The notes under the pieces were generated by a model. It was not told the origin of the DNA. It searched no databases and saw nothing but the letters and a program-made list of their open reading frames with translations. From Nigrospora sphaerica (taxonomy: Eukaryota; Ascomycota; Sordariomycetes; Amphisphaeriales; Apiosporaceae), in contig JAGVVL010000002.1 in the NCBI GenBank assembly GCA_018287875.1, positions 8,184,001 through 8,248,000 of the forward strand: a stretch of DNA of 64,000 nt. Reading direction: 5' to 3'. How positions within the stretch are numbered: position 1 is the first letter of the stretch; each line of letters begins with the position of its first letter. Of this stretch, positions 12,365 through 23,750 are shown piece by piece. A program made the translations under genes and the position numbers.

Positions 12365-13809
12365 CTAAATAGCCTGTTCCATCTCGGTAATGTAGAGCTT
12401 GATGTGTGACTCCATCTTGAGGTACTCGTCGTAGGCGCTATGCACCTCATTTTCAATGTTTTCCTTGAGGTCCAGCATCTGTAGACATAGTTAGTGAAAT
12501 GTGCCCGGTGTCCTTGAGCGCGGCCGGGCCATACCTTCTTCTCTGTCTGCTCGATGCGAACACGCCGTCTCTCAATCTCGGTGCCCTTGGCCGACCTCTC
12601 CTCGGTCAGTTTCTTGTGCAAGGACCGAAGCTCCTCCATCTTCTCCTTGGCCTCCTGTGCCTTCTCCCTGCTATGGTCGCGAAGCTTCTCGGTACGCTCG
12701 TTCCACTTGCCCAGTTGCCTCTGCAGCAGAGCCTCGGTTCTTTCGACCTCTTTGACGTTATTGCCGCGTTCCGACAGGGCCTCTCGCTGCTTGGAGTTCC
12801 GCATGTTCTCCTCCTCCTCTTTGGAAAGCTCGACCGCGATCTCATCAAGGAGCTTGATGCATGAGGCCACGTCGGCGGCGACGACGGTGAAGGAGTCCAT
12901 CGACGTTTGCAGGGCACGTGCCCTCCGGTCTAACGAGTCGATGTGTGATTTGTCCATGCTCAGGGTGTTGCTGAGCTCCGACAGGCTCGTCTGCAGCGCC
13001 TGTGGGCTTTGTAGTGTGTACGGCCGCAGCTTGGCGCTCTCCTGCTTCAGATGCAGTTTGTCGGCGGTTCTCTGCTCCAGTCGCTGTGCCAGTTCGCCCT
13101 TCTTGGCCTTGGCCTCTTCCAAGCGCGCCGCCACCTTTTCTTGGTTCCGGCGCAGCTCCAGCAGGGTTTTCTTGAGCTCCTCGTTCCTCGCCGTCTTGTC
13201 ACGTGCCTGGGCCTCCATGGCCTTGCGGTTGTGCTTCATATCGGCCAGACGGGCCTCGAGGTCTTGGTTGGACGAGTAGAGAGCCTCGATGCGGGCCTTG
13301 GTGGTCTCGGCCTTGTTGAAGTGCTCGTCGATGACATTGGTCTGGCTCTCGCGGAAGCGCACAAAGTTGATGAGATAGCTGAAGATCTTGACCAAGCGAT
13401 CATGGGTCGGCTTGTAAAGATCCTGGAAGCTGAAGTCGGTGATACCACACTCGAGCAGCAGGCGGCGCAGCGACACGTAGAAGCCCATCAGGTTACGCGT
13501 ATCGGGCGGGACGACGTCGGCGAAGGCACCACAAATATCTTCGGCTGCGGCGCTCATGGCGGGCTCGATGGTCTCGCGGGTCGCGTTTAGGAGCAGCTCG
13601 GCGAACCACTCGAAAATCTGCTGCACGTGGACAGGGTTGGGCTTCTGCAGGTCGGCGAGTGTGAAGGGGATGCCGATGTCCGTTATGCATCCGACAATCT
13701 CCTTGTCGGAGAGCCGCATGAAGGCATCGGCTTCCTCCTCCTTCTTGCGCGCGTTGCGCGAAGAGGATTGCGACGCCGGGATGATCGACATGCGCGGGTT
13801 GAACGACAT
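12365..13809 (-). CDS. NUF2: Kinetochore protein Nuf2 (Ndc80 complex)
   Basis: Subunit of the Ndc80 complex, which couples kinetochores to spindle microtubules. Two exons: 12535-13809 and 12365-12478, phase 0 junction; 462 aa. Residues about 25-165 form the Nuf2 calponin-homology-like head, with the family phrases [58 protein letters not shown] and [17 protein letters not shown]. From about residue 170 to the end the protein is a long coiled coil rich in Glu/Lys/Arg/Leu, for pairing with Ndc80. The last exon gives a conserved C-terminal helix ([20 protein letters not shown]) that meets Spc24/25. Length agrees with filamentous fungal orthologues (about 450-470 aa). An in-frame upstream extension to 13932 exists but is low-complexity and unlike Nuf2, so the ATG at 13809 (MSFNPRMSI) was chosen. 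Confidence 0.95.
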
Positions 13810-16130
13810 GGCGGCGGATGGCGTCGGGGCGACGCGATACTGTCGAGGTTGATTACGTGGTGTGCCCAGTGGCGGATACGACTGGGCTCGGCTGCTGTCG
13901 TCTACTTTGAGATGATATGTACAAAGTGGCACCTGTGCTTGTGTTTGTGTTGTTGGTGTCGCTCAGGCTTAGCGGGGTGCGTTGATCGTCCCTATCACAG
14001 GCATGATAAACGAGTGAGGATAAACACGGCCGGCGCGTTGCCCTTGACGACGGCGCCACCTTGCGACAGCTGCTGTCGTCTGTCAGTTGCTCACTTTCCA
14101 CCCCTAGTCCCTATGGTAAGTAGGTACGTACTTCGTATAATGGTATACATCATTTCGACCAACAGACGGGACACCTGGACGCACAAATCAACCTCCCACC
14201 TCCAATGCCTCGTGTAAAATCAAATCACCGGATGCCTGGTAGGCTAGAAATACGCCGTCATTGGCGTCGGCGCCATACTCTCTCGCCTTCAAGGATCTGT
14301 GACAAGTTGGACCCAACCAGCGTCGTGGGCAAGATCCCACCAATGCGACATGAGACGGCCGCGATCGATATTTCGAGATGGGTGCGATGGAACAATAAAC
14401 GTTCGGAAATATTCCCCACGCCGGGTCTTGGCTCCTTGGGACGCCTCTCGTTGTTTGCCTCGCCAACTCTCGCCTCGCACTTCCAAGAAGCGGGCGCGCT
14501 GAGTGGCGACGTACCTCCACCTGGCAAAGACCAAGCACCCATGCATTATGGGCGGGAGGAACGAATGACTGGAATAGCCCGAGCTCCATGATCCATCACT
14601 CTTCCTCAGTGCAACGGCTTGCTTGTCTCCTTGTGCCCCCCACCACCAGGGCCTGCCAGTCCCCTGCGGGACCTGACCCAGCCAGTCCGGCGCCCAACCT
14701 CTGGGCACGCCCAATACAGGGACGACGGGGAGCTCGGGGAAAGAGAAGATTCCACTCGCCCACTTCGCGGCCCTGGAACCGTTTATGAATCGGTTTCAGG
14801 GTCCCGGAGGATTCGCATCTGAGCTCAGCTATAATAATAATACAACGGCCCAGCTATAGGCCGAGCCCGGGAAACTGGTCTTCGAAACAACTCCCAATCG
14901 GCCACGTCGATTGGCGGAGCTGACAACCACGGAAAGTGGCGCAGATCCATTCCCTTTGAAACGCTTCGTCTCGGACATGTTTCCCATGTTGGGTACAGAC
15001 GTTGCCGAACCTACCAGCTTGGCCAACTTTTGTCGGCTTGCTTTTTTTGCTCGGTTCCCCCCCCCCTCTCTCTCTGATCGGCGTGGGAGGCGGAGGAGGA
15101 GGGAGGGAGGGAAGAGGCACGAGAAACATCCAATCTCAGTATCTCATTACGGCACATCTGACTAGTTCGGAGCTCATGGGACCTGCGGCGCGACTCGCGG
15201 CCTATCAGGCCTCCGCTCCAGGCACCATCCAATTTGTCCATCATGAACGTCGGGATCGAGTCTGGCCGACCGGCGGCGCGCACCTGACGGCAAGCGGGAT
15301 TGCCCTGGGCCAATGAGCCGGAGTAGCACCCCAAGGCTGCGGCGTCGCTCCGAAGGCCGAGCTTCGACTTGTAGAGCATCGGCTCGTTCGATCGGGCCCT
15401 ACGGCATAGGCGGTCCTGCATCTCATAGACAGCCGAGGTTGCCCTTGATTCAATTTGATTCCCTGCCACTTTCGGTTATCCTCTGTTACGGGAGTTCGAC
15501 ATTCGTCCTTGGTATTAAGCTCTGTACTGGCCCGCAGCCGCATCCTATGGTGGAGTCTATCCATTCCAACCAGTCTGCTGGCACAGCATGCACATGTTGC
15601 AGGGCTAACAGAGCGCACCATTTGGCATAAAAGAAGCCGTTGACCACATGCACAGCAGGGGAGTTCGTATGTTGCACATGCTGCGTACTACGTGTCAGTC
15701 CTACAGACACAAAGTGGCGGAGGCTCCAGAACAAATAGTAGCTATACTGGGATGCTTCTCTCCCCGCATCATGCAGTATGTGCTGGCCTGCTGGCCTGCT
15801 TGGTGCCGCTGGCGATGGAAATCGCAGAGCGCGCAGGATGGCGCTTCTGTCACTCAAGTACGGAGTACGTTTCATCCCACAATAGGTCGTCTCAGGCCGG
15901 CCCTGCATTGGCAAAGGCTGCGTGAATATCGGAATACAAGCCTCCCTAATCCGTATTATCCGCCTTGTGCACCGAGAGAAAGAAGGGCCGGCCGACGGCT
16001 GTCAGAGGTGACGTGTCGCGGTTGGTTTTTTGCCCAGTCGTTACGGCGCTACCCGTGTTGATCTAGGACACGCGGAGACAAGGCAGTGGAGGGCCCCACG
16101 ACAGCAGCATGGGCGCCGGCAAGGGGGGAA

Positions 16131-16134
<4 letters not shown>

Positions 16135-16173
<39 letters not shown>

Positions 16174-16182
16174 AGGAGAGAG
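16135..16182. repeat. GA dinucleotide microsatellite
   Basis: About 18 perfect AG copies (16135-16170) followed by a degenerate purine tail. Confidence 0.95.
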
Positions 16183-17938
16183 AACGACGCATATCACTGC
16201 CTCTTTGAACCTTGGGGGACGATCTCTTGGCCCAACTGCTCAAGACATGGCTACGACCACGGCATCGCGCGCCACATAGCATCGTGAGTGGCCCTGGTGG
16301 TTGAGAGCTTGACGGGCCCCCAGAAAGGCTCGGCATGCCATTGGCCGAAGTAAAAGAACGGTATGCCGGGATGGAACTAAAGGGTTTGGAAGTGCGGACG
16401 CATACGACCCTCGGGTAACTTGGCTCGCTTGGAGAGGGGCAAAGGGGGGCACAGAGGGGGGGGGCAAGGCATGCATGTCTGCGAGACATGCGGAAAACTG
16501 CTGTACTTGGAGAAACGAACTGCTGTGAGGCCAATGTCTAACACGGCTCTCCAGCCCGCTGTAACAGCCGCCACGTTTTCGCCCAACGTCGAATACGAGC
16601 ATGACGGATCTTGATGGAGGAGATGCACCACGGACTAGGCATGGTTCGTATGTGCCTCGCCGGGGCGGCCTACTCAGTAGATACGCCCCCCCTCTCTCTA
16701 TCAGGATGGGATGGACGCGGCCTGGGTGGCCCTGCAAGGCCTAGAACCACGGAGGCTTGACGAGGGGAAGAAACGTCGCGGAGGACGTCGGGCTTGCTTT
16801 CCTCCATCTTGTCTCGCTACTTGCGTCGAGACCGTGCAACCGCCGCACATGGGCGGTACCCCGTCTGGCCTGTACCCGTACAGGTACAGCGCCGCCCGTC
16901 AGTGCGTTTTTTGCGCGTGCGGGCTGCAGGTCATCCATGGCCGTACTCCCTGTCAGTGGCTGGCTGTCGTCGCCCCATATTTCCATCGGAATGGGTACTG
17001 CGATCGTCGAGGAACCTCTCTTCGATCGCTAGCAAGCCAGCAGATGGCACTGGCCCCGTCCCTTGGCGTCCTAGCGAGCCGACAGTTACAACGGGCGAGA
17101 ATTGGAAGCCGGGAATGCGGCTGTCGACCTTGTCGTGCCAGGCGGTCTAGGGGGTCGCCAGCCCATGGATGGCAATATGACCTCACCCGATCGTGCCATG
17201 CCTAGCGCCGAGGTGCTCTCTGGCATGTCCGTGACGGCATGTGTCCTGGTCACGTCCCATTCCGTCCCATGCCACGGGCGGCGCGGCGGGAGGGTGGACG
17301 TGTCCGTGTGAGCCGCGGAGCCCTGGGCCCTGGGCCCGGGTGCGAATAGAGTTCAGTCGCGAAGCAGGCGTGTGGAGAGACTGGCAGAGACATATGACAA
17401 GCAAGAAACAGAGGGAAGGAAAAAAAAGCCCGACAGTGAAGGGCGCAGCCGTCCGCGTTGGCCCTGTCTGACCTTGATTTTCGCTAGACATTTTTCGCCC
17501 TTTGCAGGCTGCCGGCGTCAGGCCCATGCCCGATTGGACTCGTGTCTTTGCCGCCTCGGGCCAAAAGCGACGGGGAGACGGCGGCACGCAACCCACAATT
17601 CCACCTGCTAGCTCGTCCGATGGCAGACGGCTCGCTCGGGCTGGGCTTGTTCGCGCGTGCGATAGCCGTATCGTCTGTATGCATGCGAGGTAGCGGGCAT
17701 GGGGACCCGGGACGCTGGAGAAGCGGTAAGCAAAACTGTCGTCGGGAGGGTTCGAAAGATAGGTCTCGTAGGTCTCGCGCCGTCCTTTTTTCGACGATCC
17801 GATCCAGACCTGTCGGCGTCTCGCGTCTCCTTGGGGGTGGTGAAAGGGCACAATCTAGCACCAGAAGGCTCATCTATGGTGTACTCTAACAGCCCTAGCA
17901 TCCGCTCAACCAGCCTCGTACAGAGGCAAGTACTACGT

Positions 17939-17954
17939 AGGTAGGAACCTACCT
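17939..17954. repeat. Small perfect inverted repeat
   Basis: Arms AGGTAGG and CCTACCT flank an AA spacer. It lies inside the gene-poor spacer; possibly a protein-binding palindrome, possibly chance. Confidence 0.6.
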
Positions 17955-20900
17955 CTCTTACACAGCGAGAGATGCACTGGCCTCTCAGCAGGGCCAAGCC
18001 GGAACATGGCCAGGCAGTCAGTCCCCATCGACCACAGAGCCAAGAGGGAATACGATCTGCAAGCAAGCTGTGGCCAGGGCACAGGGATCCAGAGCAACTG
18101 CAGCTGCAATGGATGGATATCGAAGGGGCCCCGCAATGACCATGTCCCTGGCAAGGTTCCTCGTGGGAAGCACATCCAGGCACCCCCATCGGACCTGACA
18201 TCACCGGGCTGGTGCAGCAGGGAATTGGCCCTGTAAACGAAGGCCAAACAATGGCGACCTCTTGTTCGTCGTCGTACCTAAGGATGGCCCAGCGAGACTG
18301 CGACGAACCGTCCACGCTACTCCTGCGAATCAGAAGCAACCATCTCCTCTGGGCCTCCCGTGGGAGATTACACGGTATGCCCTCACAAGTCCAAATGGTT
18401 GTACTAGGCAATGAGGATCTCGCAACCCTCCGTCAGTGGGTAAGGTAGCCAAGTAATAGTAGCGCTGTATATGGGTGTACCTGGATCCTTACACCGTTCC
18501 TGTGCATCAGCTCCCCTCTCAGAAAGGCGCGCAGGGGACGGAAGCTCAGCTACAAACCGGGAGATCTCGTGTGCGCCATGTACGTCTACTACCTGCCCGT
18601 ATAGCGGTGCTGGGTATGGAGAAATGCGGCCCTCGTCACTCAGCTCCCATGCGCCGGGCCCTTCATTTTTGACCGGTTCGGTAGGGAACTAAGGTCCCCT
18701 GCTGCATAGCTGGCCAGCCAGCTAGGGGGTTGTTGGCGTCTCTAGCTCGCACGCATTACTATGCATTGTGATAGTGAGTAGAAGGGGCGCGGCGGTCATT
18801 CCGGCAAGTGTCTTATGCAGCGAGCGGCTGGCTAGGTATAATACGGAACCGGCGGGAAGCCCTGGAGGGACCTCGACGGATATGGGAGGGAACGAACCTT
18901 CCCCTTGAGCCCGGGTCTCGTAGACCCACTCCACCTTGGCGGGCTGGCAGCTGTACATCCATTTACTTTCCACGAATGCTTAATCACCCGAGAAGTCGTA
19001 CTTGTGCTTATTTTTTCACGTCGGCAGTCGGGGCAAACTAGAACGGGAGATGCTGGCGGTCGGAAGAGTGTACAATGTATAAAATAATAGTTATGCCCAC
19101 AATATGCGTTCGGGGGGTAACAGAGGTGCGGGTGCCCTATCCTCGCAACCCATGGGCGGCGCCTGGGAGTCACTATGGGACGAAGTGGGCTGTGCAACGG
19201 CCCGACGTCGCCCGCCGGCAGGCCGGCTGTAGGTACCACTACAGCGGGAAGGGTCCGCGGCTAGGTTGCACGAGGCAGATAAGCAAGCAGTAAGCATGTA
19301 CATATACCCGATCTCGAAAGATCCATTCTTGAAGCGGCATGGATCCATGGGATGGATGGAGGGATGGCATTATTTGGATGCTGTACTGGATGCCCGTCCG
19401 GCCTGGGATTGGATGGGACGGACGTCCACGAGACGGGAAGGCAGGAGTGCAGAAGCACACCGCAGTCAGCCCTCCGGTCGTTGGAGCGAGAGGAGAAGGG
19501 GAGGAAAAGAGGAGAGAGGAGGGGAGGGATGGAGGAACACCCAGAATGACTGGCCAGTGTACGTCGAAGAGGCGCCAAAAGTGGAAAAGAAAAAGAGGTA
19601 CGGATCCGTAGAGAAAGAGAGGGAGGGGGGGTTCCTCCGCGGTGGCTTGCTGTTGGGGTTTCGATAGACAGCACCCGGGGTATTGGAAGGCGCACTCGGG
19701 CGCCATGCCAGCCAGCCTGGCGAGCGTCCATGTTTTTCTCCCATTAAACTTGAGCCAGCCCAGGGGAGCTGCTGAGGTCTCTCCCAGAGGTCTTTCGAAC
19801 TGGGCAAGTTTGCCAGGCCGTTCATCGATCCGGGGGTGCCATGTCGCAACCGCGACGGCGTCCTCTAGGATGCCGTAATTGCGGTACTCGACCCAGCCCG
19901 TGCCTGGCCCGGATCAAGCATCATCCTCTCCCCCGGTCTTCCCTGCTACGTGCCAAGTGGTGCCCGCTTGCGAGGACCCTCCCCTGCTTTTGCTGCTGCC
20001 CCGAGCGAGCCCAAGCACCCGACTGGGGCTACATAGTACCTAGAGCTCTGCCACTACGGCTGCTACCACGAGTACGCCCACGACGTTTCTCCCCATGCCA
20101 CGCCGCCCACGCCACCCGCCCGATCAAACAGGAACAGGGGAAATGGAGGGGAAGGGGCAGTGGACGAGGAGTTGAGACCTCGCCATTCCTCCCACTCCTT
20201 GTTCGCCCCCCTCCTCCCCCCCCGGGCGTTGGCTTGTTTTTTTTTATATTTTTTTTATTTTTACGCACGCATAATCCTCAGGAGGGAGGAAGGGGAGCGA
20301 CGTTGGTAAGGTGGTAAGTAACAAAATAGGACGGGTAAAAGGCCAGGCCGGGCCTGAGTCCATTCCATATTTACCGCGAGGGTGGAACGGAACGGCATTG
20401 TCGAGTTCCACCCCCCTCTGCCCGTCCAGCCCTTCCTTATTCGTATCCATCCACATCTATCCACCCATGAATGCAAGTGGACGGGTCTCCCTCACGCACT
20501 TACACGCCCTGCTCTTGGGTACCATCATTCCTACCAGCTACTACTACGCGTTTAACTACTAAGTAGTACCTCCCTGCATACCTCCCTCCCACTCTTGCAT
20601 TGCGTCTTTTGCCCTCTTTTGCCCTACCTTCTATCCTTCTTTCAGCAAAGCTGTCGGGCCTGCCTGGTAGATCTCGGCCGTCCCAAGTCACGGCGAGCCG
20701 TCCCATCTTGCCCGCGCCGATCTGCATTGCATTACGCACTCATTGAGGGATCCGGACGCCTGGCCGCTGTTCAACCGAGCGCAACCGCAACCGCCACCTT
20801 CCGGATGCCGTGCGACAAGACCTTGGAGAGTGACCCGGAGTAACCATCGCCGTCGTTGTGACTCCCCCGGCGGCTTCCGGCTCTTCGACGTACTACTACC

Positions 20901-21224
20901 GGCGATTTACTGCCTAGCTCGTCCGCCACTGGCCTGAACCGTGACAACCTGACCACCCAGTGCCACGTCTTTTACCCGAGTATTATACACCGCGTGCCTC
21001 GACCGCGCCCGCCGCCGACTTCAACAAGCGTTTCCAGCATAGCCGCGCTCATGGCGATAATGTTCAGGTCGTCGCCACCGTCATCCACCACCGTCAGCAG
21101 CAGCCCACACCCCGGCAGGGCCACCGCCACGTCGCATTGCTAGGTAGGCGAACGCAAAGAGAAGCACCCGCCCCTGGGCTACCCACGTATACACTCGCAC
21201 ACGTACGCCCCCGGGCAAGACACC

Positions 21225-23750
21225 ATGGGCATTTGGCCCTTCCGCCGCAAAGGCTCGCGCAGGCGACCCGCGAACAACGGGCCTCCCGCACCGCCGCGCA
21301 CCATGTCGGAGCCAGTGGCCACAGATGCCGCTGCCGGCGGCGGTAGCGGCAGCGGGGCCCCGATGGAGGGCGCCAGCCGCAGAACTAGCAGAAGGCGCCC
21401 GCCACGCAACGACTCGTCGCCAACTAAGAGTCAGTGGCGGGGCCGTACCTACAGCTTCTCGCCAGGCCGTCGAGATACGCTTCGAATCGCGCGCAAGAAG
21501 CAAGCCGAGCAGGACCCGGTCCCACCCATCCCTGCCCTCCCACCTGCCACGGCCGCCGACAGCCTCGCAATCCACAATCCCATGGGCCACGGTTCGCCCT
21601 CGCAACATGCCGATGACCATGCAAGGAACATGGAGCTCGGCGAGAGCGTGGACCGGGTGCCCACCCTGCACCACAATAACTCGGGCAATAAGCGGAGAGC
21701 GCAACCCCTGCCCCAGCGGAAATCCAGCAAAAGGAGGAAGGAGGACCACGACCGCGAGGTTGAGGTCAAGCGCATGAGTGAATCCCACCCTGCGCCGACC
21801 CGGCCCGCTCCCGACAGCTGGACCGTCGGAAAACCTATTAAGAAAGACAGTAAGAGACTCCGGACCGGCTTCAGCAAGCATTGGGATCCCGACTCCGAAA
21901 TCTCGCTACCCGTGCCCGAGTCCCTCCACTCGGCCATGTCGTCCGACTCGGATCAAATCGGGTGGAAGCTGACGGCTCTCGACGCCCTCACCCCCCGCCC
22001 GACCCTGCGATACGCGTCGAACCCCTTATCCGTCTCGTCCACGACGTCGGGCCCGAACCGGTCCGGGTCCCAAAAACGAAAGCTGGCCGAGAAGGAACCC
22101 ATTGCCCAGGCCACGCTCAAGGCGCATAAGCGAGTCGACGACCTTGCCGACGACCTGGATGCTTCCGATCTGCGCGAATTGATGGAAAGAGACAAGCGCA
22201 GGAGAGCGCGCAAAGAAGCCCGGGAACGGGAAAGGGCCGAAAGACGGCTGGCACGCCGGTCCCAGCGGCAAAAGGAGGATCAGGAAGCGTCGGAGAAGAA
22301 TGGCACGCCGCCTCCACAAAATCTGGACAGGGGCGTCTTGGGCCGCGATACCCCCGGGCTGGCCACCGACACTACATCGGCCGTCGTTACCTCGTCGAGG
22401 CGGCGGTCTTCGGAAGAGTCCTCCCGGCAACGAGAGAAGCGGCCCGCCCACCTGGACGTGGAGGAGCTGCGTGGTCCCAATCCACTGGACCAATTCCACC
22501 GCGTGAACAGCGTGCCCCTGGCGCCCGCTCAAGACGCGCCCGCCGAGGAAACCGAGCGCCGAGACCATCGCCAGTCTCTGGACCACCGACGATCCCGATC
22601 TCCGAGCCCCCGCCTGATCGGCTTCATCAGGTCCAAGAAGCGGGCTGCGAAGTCGCCGGCGCCGACAGACGATGATAAAGCGGACGCAAGGAGCGAAAAG
22701 CTATCGGTACAACCGTCGACGCGAATTGCATCGCGGTCAGAAGAGTCAGACTCGGGCACGCGGATATCAGACAGCGGGTCGTCAAGACCATGGGCCTCTA
22801 TTTTCCGCTGGGGCCGAGCTGGCCGGAACAAGCGCGACTCCGGCCCCTCGTCATTTTCCAACACGTCGCGGGATTCCATGATGGTCAGCCAACCTCCGCA
22901 GGTTAACAACTACGGAGGTGTGCAACGGTCGAACTCGAAGGTGCCCAAGCGCACAATGTCTAGGTTCCGGGAAGATTTGCCGGAGCTGCCCGTCTCCCCT
23001 CCCGACTCGCGCATGACGTCGCCTGAAGGCGAAATCGCATCAGCGGAACCCCTGCCATCTATCGCCGACGAGGCCGTCGATGATGGTGCCGTGCGCTGTG
23101 ACACTCCCACGTCGGGATACCGGGCGACGCCTATATCTATACAGCGGGACCGTGATGAAGTCATGGTGTCACCGGGACCCCAGTCCATGTCCTTGGGCTC
23201 GGTTGATTCGGAAGCCTCATGGCTCTCGGGCCGCATGAGTGGGCGTAAACGTACGTCTTCGGGCATGCAGGGATCATTTGCCAACTATTCAATACGTCCG
23301 ACTTCGGCTGAGCTGGAGGAGCACGACGGCGACCAAAAATCCATCGCCGAGGACGAACTTATCAAGACGGTGGCGGATGATCGGCTGCAGCGCAAGTCGA
23401 CAGGCGAAGAAGCACTGCCAAGCAGCGATGAGGACGAAGAGCCGTCCCCTAAGTGGGGTACGGTCAAGCAAAACCCCCTCATCATGCACCACCGCGATAC
23501 CATGAGAAGCACTGAGGGCCTGCTTTCGTCTTTTAGCCCCAACGACAACAAGCATATGAGCTTCGGGCGGGACAGCTTAGAAGGCATGTCGGAGGGCGAG
23601 ACCCCAGGCATCCCGCAGAGAGCGACCAGCATGGATTTTAGCCAAAACCACGCCCGTACCTTCAGTGCAGGCAGCGCAAAACAGCTGGACGTGATGCCGC
23701 AAGCATCGGAGGAGCGGCGCCGGAGTAAGCTTGAGCCTGCCACGCAATAG
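21225..23750 (+). CDS. Large disordered, charged fungal protein of unknown function (841 aa)
   Basis: Single-exon 841-codon frame that begins at MGIWPFRRKGS and ends at TAG 23748-23750. Mostly predicted disorder rich in Arg, Ser, Pro, Asp and Glu. Landmarks: basic N terminus; bipartite-like basic stretches around residues 145-165 (KRRAQPLPQRKSSKRRK), a possible nuclear signal; a small ordered block near 250 (GWKLTALDALTPRPTLRYA); a charged helix/coiled coil at about 305-350 (ELMERDKRRRARKEARER); RS-rich repeats (SRSPSPRLIGFIRSKKRA, about 460-480); and an aromatic patch RPWASIFRWGRAGRNKR near 525. Many SP/TP sites suggest phosphoregulation. The small aromatic/basic blocks between disordered linkers look like short linear motifs rather than an enzyme. 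A coding origin is supported by the long open frame and periodic GC3. No function assigned. Confidence 0.85.
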   Translation: MGIWPFRRKGSRRRPANNGPPAPPRTMSEPVATDAAAGGGSGSGAPMEGASRRTSRRRPPRNDSSPTKSQWRGRTYSFSPGRRDTLRIARKKQAEQDPVPPIPALPPATAADSLAIHNPMGHGSPSQHADDHARNMELGESVDRVPTLHHNNSGNKRRAQPLPQRKSSKRRKEDHDREVEVKRMSESHPAPTRPAPDSWTVGKPIKKDSKRLRTGFSKHWDPDSEISLPVPESLHSAMSSDSDQIGWKLTALDALTPRPTLRYASNPLSVSSTTSGPNRSGSQKRKLAEKEPIAQATLKAHKRVDDLADDLDASDLRELMERDKRRRARKEARERERAERRLARRSQRQKEDQEASEKNGTPPPQNLDRGVLGRDTPGLATDTTSAVVTSSRRRSSEESSRQREKRPAHLDVEELRGPNPLDQFHRVNSVPLAPAQDAPAEETERRDHRQSLDHRRSRSPSPRLIGFIRSKKRAAKSPAPTDDDKADARSEKLSVQPSTRIASRSEESDSGTRISDSGSSRPWASIFRWGRAGRNKRDSGPSSFSNTSRDSMMVSQPPQVNNYGGVQRSNSKVPKRTMSRFREDLPELPVSPPDSRMTSPEGEIASAEPLPSIADEAVDDGAVRCDTPTSGYRATPISIQRDRDEVMVSPGPQSMSLGSVDSEASWLSGRMSGRKRTSSGMQGSFANYSIRPTSAELEEHDGDQKSIAEDELIKTVADDRLQRKSTGEEALPSSDEDEEPSPKWGTVKQNPLIMHHRDTMRSTEGLLSSFSPNDNKHMSFGRDSLEGMSEGETPGIPQRATSMDFSQNHARTFSAGSAKQLDVMPQASEERRRSKLEPATQ

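Larger units (their letters stand above)
13810..21224. other. 7.4 kb gene-poor spacer
   Basis: Reading both strands, I see only short arginine/proline/serine-rich frames without domains, splice logic or start context. It contains a GA microsatellite (16135-16182), a TACGGAGTA-type short motif (15858-15868) and a small perfect inverted repeat at 17939-17954. A sequence resembling a tRNA B box near 17748 lacks the rest of a tRNA. The last few hundred bases should hold the promoter and 5' UTR of the gene at 21225. A non-coding transcript or small species-specific genes cannot be excluded. Confidence 0.55.

Noticed and set aside
13810..13932. N-terminal extension of Nuf2
   Set aside because: Low-complexity and absent from the family; MSFNPRMSI start is standard.
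17740..17765. tRNA B-box-like GGTTCGAAA
   Set aside because: No matching A box, acceptor stem or anticodon arm around it.
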